Source: Gammaproteobacteria bacterium
GTDB taxonomy: Bacteria; Pseudomonadota; Gammaproteobacteria; GRL18
Direction of reading: 5' to 3'
DNA: 15,571 bases
Assembly (NCBI GenBank): GCA_027076245.1
Contig: JALTKC010000334.1
Span: 1-15,571 of the forward strand
Below the pieces are notes generated by a model that did no database searches, had not been told where the DNA came from, and saw only the letters and a list, made by a program, of their open reading frames with translations. This document shows, piece by piece, positions 5,710 to 13,651 of the stretch. Made by a program: the position numbers and the translations under genes. The first letter of the stretch is position 1. Each line of letters begins with the position of its first letter.

Positions 5710-8361
5710 ATGGAACATAAAAAAACAGAACAATTACTATCAGATCCGGTTTGCGGTATGAACGTTACTGAAGACAGTGAACATCATTTGCATTACCACA
5801 ATCAGGATTACTTTTTCTGCAGTTCTGGTTGCCTTGGTAAATTTAAAGCTGAACCGGAAAAATACATTAAAGATAATGAACTTCATTGTCATGAACATAA
5901 AAAAACAGAACAATCACTATCAGATCCGGTTTGTGGTATGAATGTTACTAAAGACAGTGAACATCATTTACATTACCACAATCAGGAATACTTTTTTTGC
6001 AGTTCTGGTTGTCTCGGTAAATTTAAAGCTGAACCGGAAAAGTACATTAAAGATGATGAGATGGATAATGAACATCATCATCACTCACATACTACTCATA
6101 CCCATGCTTCATCAAATCCATCTCATTCTTCAGAATCTTTTTATACCTGCCCAATGCACCCGGAAATTCATGAAGATAAACCCGGAAACTGCCCAAAATG
6201 CGGCATGGCACTGGATCATGTGGGTGAAGCACCATCCAGTCAGACAAAATACACCTGCCCCATGCATCCGGAAATAGTACAGGATCACCCAGGCAGTTGC
6301 CCTAAATGCGGTATGGCTCTGGAGCCAATGACAGTTGCCGCTGGCAATGAAGAAAAAAATGAAGAACTTGAGGATATGACACGGCGCTTTAAATACAGCA
6401 CCATTCTGGCTATTCCGGTTTTTATTCTGGCCATGGTGGCTGATCTTGCCCCTTCTTTATTACCTTCTGGTCTGTCCATGCAAATGGTGCAATGGATTGA
6501 ATTTATCCTGGCTACACCGGTAGTGATCTGGGGTGGCTGGCCTTTTTACGTCAGAGCTGTTCAGTCTGTTATAACACGCAACCTGAATATGTTTACCTTA
6601 ATTGGCCTGGGCGTTTCAGTTGCCTGGACCTATAGTACCATTGCCCTGTTATTTCCCTCCATTTTCCCGCCTGTTATGCAGATGGAAGGCGGCCTGGTTG
6701 ATGTTTATTTTGAAGCTGCCGCTGTCATTACCGCCCTGGTACTGCTTGGGCAGGTGCTGGAGCTGCGTGCCCGCAGTCAGACTAACGATGCCATAAAAAT
6801 GCTTCTGGGGCTTGCTCCCAATACCGCAAGGATAGTTAGAGCAGACGGCAGCGAAGAAGATATTCCACTGGAACAGGTTAAGGTAGGTGACACCTTAAGA
6901 GTCCGTCCCGGAGAAAAAATTCCTGTTGACGGAATGGTGATTGAGGGCAACAGCTCAGTTGATGAATCCATGGTAACCGGTGAACCTATCCCGGTTGAAA
7001 AAAATACTAATGACAAAGTAATTGGTGCAACCGTCAATGGCACCGGCAGCATTGTCATTAAAGCTGAAAAAATCGGCTCGGACACCCTGCTTTCACAGAT
7101 TGTAAAAATGGTCAGCGAGGCTCAGCGTTCCAGAGCCCCCATTCAGAAGCTGGCCGATATTGTCGCCGGTTATTTTGTCCCAGTCGTCGTTCTGGTCGCC
7201 GTACTGACCATGATTGTATGGGGCTTCTGGGGTCCGGAACCCCGGCTGGCTCATGCAATTATTAATGCAGTAGCTGTATTAATCATTGCCTGCCCCTGTG
7301 CTCTGGGACTGGCTACTCCCATGTCCATTATGGTGGGTACCGGTAAAGGTGCCACTATGGGTGTTTTAATTAAAAACGCCGAAGCCCTGGAAACCATGGA
7401 AAAAGTTAATGTTCTGGTAGTTGATAAAACCGGCACACTAACCGAAGGAAAACCAAAACTGGTTTCCGTAAACACGCAAAAAGACTTTGATCCTGATGAT
7501 ATGCTCAGCCTGGTGGCTAGCCTGGAGCGGGCCAGTGAACATCCCCTGGCTGAAGCCATCGTGAAGGGAGCAGAAGAAATTGGTCTGCAGTTATTTGCTA
7601 CTGAAAACTTTGAATCCATAACTGGAAAAGGTGTGACTGGTCAGGTCAATGGTCATTCTGTTGCCCTGGGCAATGAAAAACTGTTTACCAGTTTAGGCAT
7701 TGCACCTGAAAATTTAATTGAGCAGGCTCATGAAGGTCAGAAAATGGGGCAGACTGTTATGCTGGTAGCCATTGATGGTCAGGCAGCCGGTATTATTGGC
7801 GTGGCCGATCCGGTTAAAGAGACAACGGCACAGGCAATCAGTGATCTGCACAAGGCCGGAGTGGATGTGGTTATGTTAACCGGCGACAGCCGAAAAACGG
7901 CTGAAGCTGTCGCCAGTCAGCTGAATATTGATCGTGTTGAGGCTGAGGTACTGCCCGATCAGAAAGCGGCAGTGGTTAAACAGTTACAGTCTGAAGGCAA
8001 AATTGTTGCCATGGCCGGTGACGGCATTAATGATGCACCTGCTCTGGCACAGGCCCATGTCGGAATCGCTATGGGCACTGGAACCGATGTTGCCATGGAA
8101 AGTGCCGGAGTAACCTTAATTAAGGGTGATTTAAACGGTATTGTCCGGGCCAGACGTCTGAGCCATGCGGTAATGAGTAATATCCGCCAGAACCTGTTCT
8201 TTGCCTTTATCTATAACTCTCTGGGTGTTCCTGTGGCAGCCGGTGTGCTTTATCCGTTTTTCGGGATTTTATTATCACCGATTATTGCCGCCGCCGCCAT
8301 GAGCTTCAGCTCAGTATCTGTAATCGTAAATTCACTTCGTTTAAGAAATATGAAACTATAA
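5710..8361 (+). CDS. copA: Cu+-exporting P1B-type ATPase with duplicated YHS and metal-binding domains
   Basis: An 883-residue inner-membrane pump that exports Cu+ (perhaps Ag+) using ATP. The N-terminus has two YHS domains (residues about 12-54 and 72-114; DPVCGM and FFCSSGCLGKF), a His-rich linker (121-139) and two heavy-metal-binding repeats, YTCPMHPEI...CPKCGMAL (145-168, 181-204). The ATPase core follows: TGEP (423-426), CPC in the membrane helix (528-530), phosphorylated Asp in DKTGT (572-576), HP (611-612), TGD (724-726), GDGINDAP (770-777), then YN (835-836) and MSFSS (864-868). CPC, YN and MxxSS are the P1B-1 Cu+ signature. No classical CxxC ferredoxin-like HMA domain is present; YHS and CPMHPE modules replace it. 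GGAAG before the ATG at 5710 supports the start. An intrinsic terminator follows. The symbol copA rests on family, not orthology. Confidence 0.95.
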   Translation: MEHKKTEQLLSDPVCGMNVTEDSEHHLHYHNQDYFFCSSGCLGKFKAEPEKYIKDNELHCHEHKKTEQSLSDPVCGMNVTKDSEHHLHYHNQEYFFCSSGCLGKFKAEPEKYIKDDEMDNEHHHHSHTTHTHASSNPSHSSESFYTCPMHPEIHEDKPGNCPKCGMALDHVGEAPSSQTKYTCPMHPEIVQDHPGSCPKCGMALEPMTVAAGNEEKNEELEDMTRRFKYSTILAIPVFILAMVADLAPSLLPSGLSMQMVQWIEFILATPVVIWGGWPFYVRAVQSVITRNLNMFTLIGLGVSVAWTYSTIALLFPSIFPPVMQMEGGLVDVYFEAAAVITALVLLGQVLELRARSQTNDAIKMLLGLAPNTARIVRADGSEEDIPLEQVKVGDTLRVRPGEKIPVDGMVIEGNSSVDESMVTGEPIPVEKNTNDKVIGATVNGTGSIVIKAEKIGSDTLLSQIVKMVSEAQRSRAPIQKLADIVAGYFVPVVVLVAVLTMIVWGFWGPEPRLAHAIINAVAVLIIACPCALGLATPMSIMVGTGKGATMGVLIKNAEALETMEKVNVLVVDKTGTLTEGKPKLVSVNTQKDFDPDDMLSLVASLERASEHPLAEAIVKGAEEIGLQLFATENFESITGKGVTGQVNGHSVALGNEKLFTSLGIAPENLIEQAHEGQKMGQTVMLVAIDGQAAGIIGVADPVKETTAQAISDLHKAGVDVVMLTGDSRKTAEAVASQLNIDRVEAEVLPDQKAAVVKQLQSEGKIVAMAGDGINDAPALAQAHVGIAMGTGTDVAMESAGVTLIKGDLNGIVRARRLSHAVMSNIRQNLFFAFIYNSLGVPVAAGVLYPFFGILLSPIIAAAAMSFSSVSVIVNSLRLRNMKL
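5713..6060 (+). repeat. Tandem 168-bp duplication encoding two YHS domains (period 180 bp)
   Basis: 5713-5880 and 5893-6060 align without gaps with 12 differences in 168 bases by hand count (about 93% identity). Eight of the differences are silent and four change an amino acid (L/S, E/K, D/E, N/D). The Cys, His and Met residues are all kept. This points to a fairly recent in-frame duplication held by purifying selection, or to gene conversion between the copies. Confidence 0.92.
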
Positions 8362-8367
8362 CCCCTG

Positions 8368-8398
8368 TTTCCTCTCCTATCGGAGAGGAAATTTTGTT
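8368..8398 (+). terminator. Intrinsic terminator of the copper ATPase operon
   Basis: TTTCCTCTCC (8368-8377) and GGAGAGGAAA (8382-8391) form a perfect 10-bp stem with loop TATC, followed at once by TTTTGTT. It starts 7 nt after the ATPase stop. The stem resembles the core of the REP-like elements at 4187 and 10426 and may derive from one. Confidence 0.85.
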
Positions 8399-8423
8399 AA
8401 ATTCCCAAAACTTATCCTATACT
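8394..8423 (+). promoter_or_regulatory. Candidate promoter of the GGDEF-EAL gene
   Basis: TTGTTA (8394-8399) and TATACT (8418-8423) are spaced by 18 bp and fit a sigma-70 promoter (4/6 and 5/6 consensus matches). Transcription would begin near 8430, leaving a leader of about 24 nt. The -10 box is also the start of the left arm of the 14-bp inverted repeat at 8418-8454. Confidence 0.45.
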
Positions 8424-8454
8424 TAAAATTACTATAAAAATAATTTTAAGTATA
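8418..8454 (+). promoter_or_regulatory. Perfect 14-bp inverted repeat over -10 box and start codon
   Basis: TATACTTAAAATTA (8418-8431) and TAATTTTAAGTATA (8441-8454) are perfect reverse complements around a 9-nt loop. The right arm ends on the A of the GGDEF-EAL start codon. It may be an operator for a dimeric repressor. If transcription starts further upstream, it would be an RNA stem hiding the start codon. The arms are very AT-rich. Confidence 0.5.
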
Positions 8455-10412
8455 TGAAAGACAATTCCATAAAGCTGGTTATTCTTGGCTTCACCACCAT
8501 TTTAATATTGATGTTTATTCTGGTCTTTATTTCTCAGCACCAGATGAGACAGAATAATCAGGTATTATCCCGACTCATTACCGACACTAATGTAAAAATA
8601 CAGATGGCCAACACCATGCGTGATGCCATCCGTCTTCGTGAAAACCTGATGTATAAAATGCAGTTAACCGAAGATGTTTTTGATCGGGATGAAATCTATA
8701 TGCAATTTCTGGATTATGCAGGTGTTTATAAGGAAGCTCGCAGAAAGCTACTAAAAACATTCTTAAATGATACTGAGCGTTCCGCAATCAAGCAGCTTGA
8801 CCGTATTACCGCTGTTGCTCAGCCTATTAATGATATGGCTGCTGAGAATTTACTGCATAATAAAAATCTTGAAGATACCCGGTATTTTCTAAGAGATTCC
8901 AAAACACTTCAAAAGGCAACTCTTGCGGTACTGGATAAACTGGTTGAAATGGAAAATCAGGTTTCCATGCGAGCTAATCTAAGTGCTCATAAACATTACC
9001 AAAACACCAGCTATATATTTTACACTCTCACCATTGCCTCGGTGTTTTTATGTATAACCATTATCTGGCTGGTCATTCGCAATGTCCATAAAGTCAACCA
9101 GAAAATTACTTACCAGGCGACACACGATGATCTTACTGGCCTGGTCAACCGTTATGAATTTGAAAACCGGGTTCAGACGGCATTGCAGCACAGCAAGGTT
9201 GATAATAGTCAGCATGCTTTATTATTTATGGATCTGGATCAGTTTAAAATTATCAATGACAGTTGCGGGCACCTTGCCGGAGACCGCTTATTACAGAAAA
9301 TACCGGAACTTATCTACTGCTGCATACGCAGACACGATACCCTGGCCCGGCTTGGGGGTGATGAATTTGGAGTGCTCCTGGAAAACTGCGATATTGATCA
9401 GGCTGTGCTTGCTGCCGAGGAAATTAGGGAAAAGATATTAAATTTCCAGTTTTTATGGGAGGATAAAAAATTTTCCATTGGTATTTCTATTGGTATTACA
9501 GCCATTACTCATAACACAAGTGACATACAGCAGGCATTCAGTTCAGCGGATGCCGCCTGTTATATTGCTAAAGAAAACGGCCGTAATCTGGTGCATGTTT
9601 TTAATGAAAACGATGAAAACCTGATTAAACAGCACAATTATTTTCACTGGTTCAGTGAGTTAACAGAAACCCCAGACACACAAAATTTTCAGCTTTATTT
9701 TCAGCCTATTGTTTCTCTTAAGGAAGGTTCAACATCTTCAGAAGCTTATTATGAGGTGCTGCTCAGATATATTGATAATGACGGTACTGTACATACCCCT
9801 GATAAGTTTTTACCGGCAGCAGAACGTTTTGGAAAAATGCAGTTACTGGATCGCTGGGTAATTAAAAATGCCATACGGATATTTTCTGAAAATAAAGCTC
9901 ATGTCCATGATAGTAAACTCTCAATCAATATATCCGGACGCTCTATGAGCAGTGATACACTGCCTGATTACATACAGAAACAGATTAATACCTTTAAACT
10001 GAAACCTCAGCAGATCTGCTTTGAAATTACCGAAACTGAAGTCATTGCATCAATGGATGTTGCCATAGCACTTATGAAGAAAATAAAGGCCCTTGGCTGC
10101 CAGTTTTCCCTGGATGATTTTGGCAGCGGCCTGTCATCTTTCTGTTATCTGAAAAACCTGCCGGTTGATATATTAAAAATTGACGGCGCCTTTGTAAAAA
10201 ACATACCTCATGACCCAATTGATAGGGCTCTGGTTGAATCCATCCACAATATCGGTAAGATTATGAATATGAAAACCGTAGCTGAATGTGTTGAATCCAG
10301 TGACATTATTGAGATGCTAAAGCAGATGGGAGTGGATTATGTACAGGGATATGCTGTTTCAAAACCATTAAAGAAGCTACCGGATCAACCTTTTAAATAT
10401 ATCAATACCTGA
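8454..10412 (+). CDS. Membrane-bound GGDEF-EAL cyclic-di-GMP enzyme
   Basis: A 652-residue inner-membrane protein that likely makes and/or breaks c-di-GMP. Layout: membrane helix (8-27), helical periplasmic sensor region (about 30-183, resembling four-helix-bundle sensors), second helix (186-208), GGDEF domain (about 220-382) and EAL domain (about 395-640). The GGDEF motif RLGGDEF (299-305) is intact, and the inhibitory I-site RxxD (R292-D295) sits five residues before it. The EAL domain has EVL (434-436) for EAL, N492, E524, DDFGSG (554-559), K575, E611 and QGY (631-633), so phosphodiesterase activity is plausible. The start codon lacks a good Shine-Dalgarno and lies in an inverted repeat. 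It follows the copper operon terminator and looks monocistronic. The ligand of the sensor is unknown. Confidence 0.93.
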   Translation: MKDNSIKLVILGFTTILILMFILVFISQHQMRQNNQVLSRLITDTNVKIQMANTMRDAIRLRENLMYKMQLTEDVFDRDEIYMQFLDYAGVYKEARRKLLKTFLNDTERSAIKQLDRITAVAQPINDMAAENLLHNKNLEDTRYFLRDSKTLQKATLAVLDKLVEMENQVSMRANLSAHKHYQNTSYIFYTLTIASVFLCITIIWLVIRNVHKVNQKITYQATHDDLTGLVNRYEFENRVQTALQHSKVDNSQHALLFMDLDQFKIINDSCGHLAGDRLLQKIPELIYCCIRRHDTLARLGGDEFGVLLENCDIDQAVLAAEEIREKILNFQFLWEDKKFSIGISIGITAITHNTSDIQQAFSSADAACYIAKENGRNLVHVFNENDENLIKQHNYFHWFSELTETPDTQNFQLYFQPIVSLKEGSTSSEAYYEVLLRYIDNDGTVHTPDKFLPAAERFGKMQLLDRWVIKNAIRIFSENKAHVHDSKLSINISGRSMSSDTLPDYIQKQINTFKLKPQQICFEITETEVIASMDVAIALMKKIKALGCQFSLDDFGSGLSSFCYLKNLPVDILKIDGAFVKNIPHDPIDRALVESIHNIGKIMNMKTVAECVESSDIIEMLKQMGVDYVQGYAVSKPLKKLPDQPFKYINT

Positions 10413-10423
10413 TAAAAAAGGTA

Positions 10424-10460
10424 TTCCCTCTCCCTCTGGGGGCGGGTTAGAGTGAGGGAC
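10424..10460 (-). repeat. REP-like palindromic element, copy 2 (opposite orientation)
   Basis: Read on the minus strand it runs TCCCTCACTCTAACCC, then CCCCCAGAGGGAGAGGGAAT. It shares the CTCACyCT leader and the AGGGAGAGGGAAT end with copy 1 at 4174-4210. The hairpin is less perfect than in copy 1. It fills the gap between the convergent GGDEF-EAL and viaA genes and may act as a bidirectional terminator. Confidence 0.65.
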
Positions 10461-10462
10461 TT

Positions 10463-12091
10463 TTAAACTCTGTGAAAATAATGACAGATTTCCTGCATAG
10501 CCCGCCCCTGCCATTGACCAATTAAAATTCCATGCAGGCGTATATCTTTACTACGAAAATCCTGCAACCTCTTTTTATGTTCTTCAGTAACAGGAAAACG
10601 ACCATCAGTAACCAGTAAAACATCTGCTTTTTCCCAGCCCTGCTGCTGAGTTTTTTTCAGGGCCGTCAGTAAAGGCTTGATCACATCAGTACCACCATGA
10701 AAGGTCTGTGTTAAAAATTCCAGCAACTGAGACAGGCCACCCTGAGTTAAATCCAGTTCATGCTGCAAAATCTGATCCAGACCACTGAACAGGTAGACAT
10801 AACAGGCCCGGTTTTCCTGCCAGGCTATTCTCAGCGCTTCCAGAACCAGAGCCTTGGCAATATTTTCCGCTTCACCCTGCATGGAAGCCGACCCATCCAG
10901 ACAGACCAGAATGGGCCCTAATCCTGATTCAGTCTCATTCTGCCTGTGTTCAACTTCTTCAAATGTTTCCATTTCCAGAGGCTCATGCTCTGACAACACA
11001 CCTTCTACCTGGTAAGTCAGCAAGGTATGCTCTGCGCGTTTGGCATGCCAAAGACAGTTTAACTGGGGATGCCCCAGCTGCATTAATTCACAGGGCAGCA
11101 AACGCGATATATCATCACTGCGGCGAATACCGGAAGTTTCAGCAACAGCATAAGGCGTTTTAATTTTAATTTCCTGTTCAACCATTCGTTTAACCGGCTC
11201 AAAAACCTGTTCAATGGTGGACTGTTCCTGTTCAGTATTTTTTTCCTGCAGCCGTCCAAGCGCCGCCACTACCTGCTCCAGCCAGGGCAGTTGTTTAACC
11301 AGTTTACGATAACGGATAATATCCCGCCACTGCTGAGAAGCCAGCAACCCCTGAGTCAGATCCCAGCCCCGCCCCAACATTTCACTCAGTTCAGAAAATA
11401 CCGGTTCCAGTTTATGCCATTGTTGAGCCAGTTCCTGCCAGCTTTTCTCAAGTATAGAATCATTATCCAGTATAAAAGGACTGTTTGCTGTTTCCAGGTT
11501 TACACCTTCTTCAGAGCCATCAGGGGAATAAACTGAGTCTGTGCTTTCAGATAAATCCTGTTGCGGACTTTCCGACGGGATATTATGCGTATCTGAAGCC
11601 GATTCCTCACTACTGGAATCCTTTGGTTGTGGTTGTGTATTCTGTTCAGAAGGGTCTTCTGGATGGTCACTCAAACCGTCGTCTTTAAAAGCCGAATCCC
11701 GATCATTGTGTTTATGCCGCCGTGCCAGCTTGTCATCAAAGCCCGGATCAATTTTCTGCCACTGCTCTGCGGTACTGATAGCCTCACAGACATCTTCTAA
11801 AATAGAGTCCGTCAGTGTTTCCTGGTTTTTACAATATTGCACAATTTCCAGCACATCAAGACGTTTTAAAACCATTTCCCTGATAGAGGCTTCCGGCCAG
11901 ACCAGGGATTTATGATTTGGAAGATGCCCTTGTAATAAGGCTTTACGCCATTGCAGTATGCCTTTAATGCGCTGATTCAGTTCTCCATGAGGGTGAGTAA
12001 CAATAATGTCGTAGAGGGTTTCCGGCAGCTGATCCAGAGACTGAAATTTCTGTTCCAGTTGCTGCAGCGGATCCTGAAGTTGATTAGACAT
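10463..12091 (-). CDS. viaA: VWA-domain protein, ViaA-type partner of RavA
   Basis: A 542-residue cytoplasmic protein with a helical N-terminal region (1-125), an acidic Ser/Gln/Pro-rich low-complexity linker (about 128-205), a helical middle (210-310) and a C-terminal von Willebrand A domain (about 393-540). The metal-ion-dependent adhesion site is complete: DGSAS (399-403), T468 in HGGTD and D496 in LVTDGRF. E. coli ViaA (483 aa) works with the AAA+ ATPase RavA, and the pair contacts respiratory complexes such as fumarate reductase. The extra length here is mainly the linker. It lies 15 nt after ravA. The ATG at 12091 has no clear Shine-Dalgarno (a T-rich sequence precedes it), so translation may depend on ravA. 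The gene ends next to a REP-like hairpin. Confidence 0.88.
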   Translation of the reverse strand: MSNQLQDPLQQLEQKFQSLDQLPETLYDIIVTHPHGELNQRIKGILQWRKALLQGHLPNHKSLVWPEASIREMVLKRLDVLEIVQYCKNQETLTDSILEDVCEAISTAEQWQKIDPGFDDKLARRHKHNDRDSAFKDDGLSDHPEDPSEQNTQPQPKDSSSEESASDTHNIPSESPQQDLSESTDSVYSPDGSEEGVNLETANSPFILDNDSILEKSWQELAQQWHKLEPVFSELSEMLGRGWDLTQGLLASQQWRDIIRYRKLVKQLPWLEQVVAALGRLQEKNTEQEQSTIEQVFEPVKRMVEQEIKIKTPYAVAETSGIRRSDDISRLLPCELMQLGHPQLNCLWHAKRAEHTLLTYQVEGVLSEHEPLEMETFEEVEHRQNETESGLGPILVCLDGSASMQGEAENIAKALVLEALRIAWQENRACYVYLFSGLDQILQHELDLTQGGLSQLLEFLTQTFHGGTDVIKPLLTALKKTQQQGWEKADVLLVTDGRFPVTEEHKKRLQDFRSKDIRLHGILIGQWQGRAMQEICHYFHRV

Positions 12092-12106
12092 AAATTAAAG
12101 GAAAGA

Positions 12107-13645
12107 TTAAAGTGTCGGCAGCTTTTTAAAACCACTGATCACTTTTTCCATGCGCTGCTGCAGTTTCAAAGCACTATCAATCGTCTCTGACAGACTACTT
12201 TCCGCCTGCTGCATAAATGATTCGCCCAACCATAAATGGCTGGACAGGGTTTCAGACAGACCCTCTTTCTGCTCACCCAGCCGGTTAATAAAAACCTGCA
12301 AATCATCCGCAATCTGCCGGGTTTCATTAACCCGTTTTAAAATAAAGTCTGCAGGATATTTTCTGGCCTGCAGACAGGGCTGGTTGCTGAGCAGTACCCT
12401 GAACTGATTCTGTGGATTTTTAATGTATTTATCAATATGCTGCCAGTGTCCGTCAATATGACATTGCTGGTAGTAATCATCAAAAAACTGTTCTTTCAGT
12501 TCATCAAAGGTATAACCTTCATCGTTATTAGTCCGGTCTGAATTATCCGGCGGTGCCAGATAAAGCGACTGACCATTACGCTCTGTTACAGACCATTGCT
12601 CTTTGTCCAGCGTCTGCCTGCCCTCTTTATCCAGATAGAGTAATTCACCCCGGTTATTTTTAAGCTGTACTTGCTCACTGCTTTCCTTAGCCAGTGTTTT
12701 TTCCCAGGTATGCACCAGTTTTTCCAGCCGTTCCTGATTAAAACCGGCACCAATGCCAAGATGAGACTGATACCAGTTCAGGATCAGCTGACGCTGTGCA
12801 GGGGTATGCCACAGGCAGTGCTGTAACAGCCAGCAATCCCATATTGAGATACTGTCATGACCATTGGTAAAAGCTGAAACCTGCAAAAGTTTAACCGCCT
12901 TACGCCAACGCCGATCAGAAACCGGAATATTCTGCCCAATAAGAAAACTACGCAGAGAATGCAGTAATGCCAGTACATCATCAGGCAACTTTATAGTTTG
13001 TGCCTGTTTTTCAATCTGTTTTAAATCATCCAAACTTAAAACTGCATCATTATCCAGTGGCTTATTTTCCCGTTCAGACAGTTTTAACAGGGCTATAAAC
13101 TGATCATCTGAAACGGCCTTAACCTCATAACGGCATAAAAAACGATCATAGAGTGCCGCCAGCTCATCTTCTTCCGGCAGTTCATTACTGGCACCAACGA
13201 CACATAACAGCGGTACCTTTTCACGCACATCACCATTATCAAACTCACGTTCATTTAATAAGGTCAGCAGAGAATTTAAAATGGCGCTATTGGCTTTGAA
13301 AATTTCATCAATAAAGGCAATACTGGCAGAAGGCAGGTAATTTTTGGTGAGCCGGTGATACCGATCCGCTTCCAGAGACTTGATGGACAGCGGGCCAAAA
13401 ATTTCTTCCGGTACAGAGAAACGGGTCAGCAATCGTTCAAAATAGTCCCCTTCATTGATGGCATGATGCAGACGTCGAGCCAGTTCACTTTTGGCCGTGC
13501 CCGGCGCTCCAATCAGCAGAACATGCTCACCGCTGAGCAAAGCTAATAAGGCCAGACGAACCGCAGTTTCCCGTTCAATAAAGCCATCCTGTAGGGAATG
13601 GATAAGTTTATTAAGACGGGGTTTTAAAGGTTCTGTCTGAGTCAT
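12107..13645 (-). CDS. ravA: MoxR-family AAA+ ATPase RavA
   Basis: A 512-residue cytoplasmic ATPase that forms hexameric rings and acts as a chaperone with ViaA. The N-terminal AAA+ module has Walker A GAPGTAKS (46-53), Walker B IAFIDE (109-114), sensor 1 GASNELPE (151-158) and sensor 2 in SDRRWRKA (243-250). The phrases RFSVPEEIFGPLSI and SNELPEEDELAALYDR closely follow E. coli RavA. The C-terminal 230 residues are helical and divergent, where RavA carries its triple-helical and LARA domains. The ATG at 13645 lies 6 nt after the stop of the DmsBC fusion gene, and viaA follows, so all three form one operon. In E. coli the pair affects Fe-S respiratory enzymes and aminoglycoside uptake; here the direct link to a Fe-S enzyme suggests a related role. 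Confidence 0.93.
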   Translation of the reverse strand: MTQTEPLKPRLNKLIHSLQDGFIERETAVRLALLALLSGEHVLLIGAPGTAKSELARRLHHAINEGDYFERLLTRFSVPEEIFGPLSIKSLEADRYHRLTKNYLPSASIAFIDEIFKANSAILNSLLTLLNEREFDNGDVREKVPLLCVVGASNELPEEDELAALYDRFLCRYEVKAVSDDQFIALLKLSERENKPLDNDAVLSLDDLKQIEKQAQTIKLPDDVLALLHSLRSFLIGQNIPVSDRRWRKAVKLLQVSAFTNGHDSISIWDCWLLQHCLWHTPAQRQLILNWYQSHLGIGAGFNQERLEKLVHTWEKTLAKESSEQVQLKNNRGELLYLDKEGRQTLDKEQWSVTERNGQSLYLAPPDNSDRTNNDEGYTFDELKEQFFDDYYQQCHIDGHWQHIDKYIKNPQNQFRVLLSNQPCLQARKYPADFILKRVNETRQIADDLQVFINRLGEQKEGLSETLSSHLWLGESFMQQAESSLSETIDSALKLQQRMEKVISGFKKLPTL

Positions 13646-13651
13646 ATATTC

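Noticed and set aside
5713..6060. CRISPR-like or satellite repeat
   Set aside because: There are only two long units, in frame, each encoding a complete YHS domain; this is a domain duplication.
7251..7619. Antisense open frame inside the copper ATPase gene
   Set aside because: It is a shadow of a strongly conserved coding frame (CPC, DKTGT and HP region); its Ser/Ala/Thr-rich translation has no domain or start signal.
11541..11915. Plus-strand frame opposite the ViaA linker
   Set aside because: Its Ser/Cys-rich translation arises from the reverse complement of the acidic linker; no ribosome binding site or domain.
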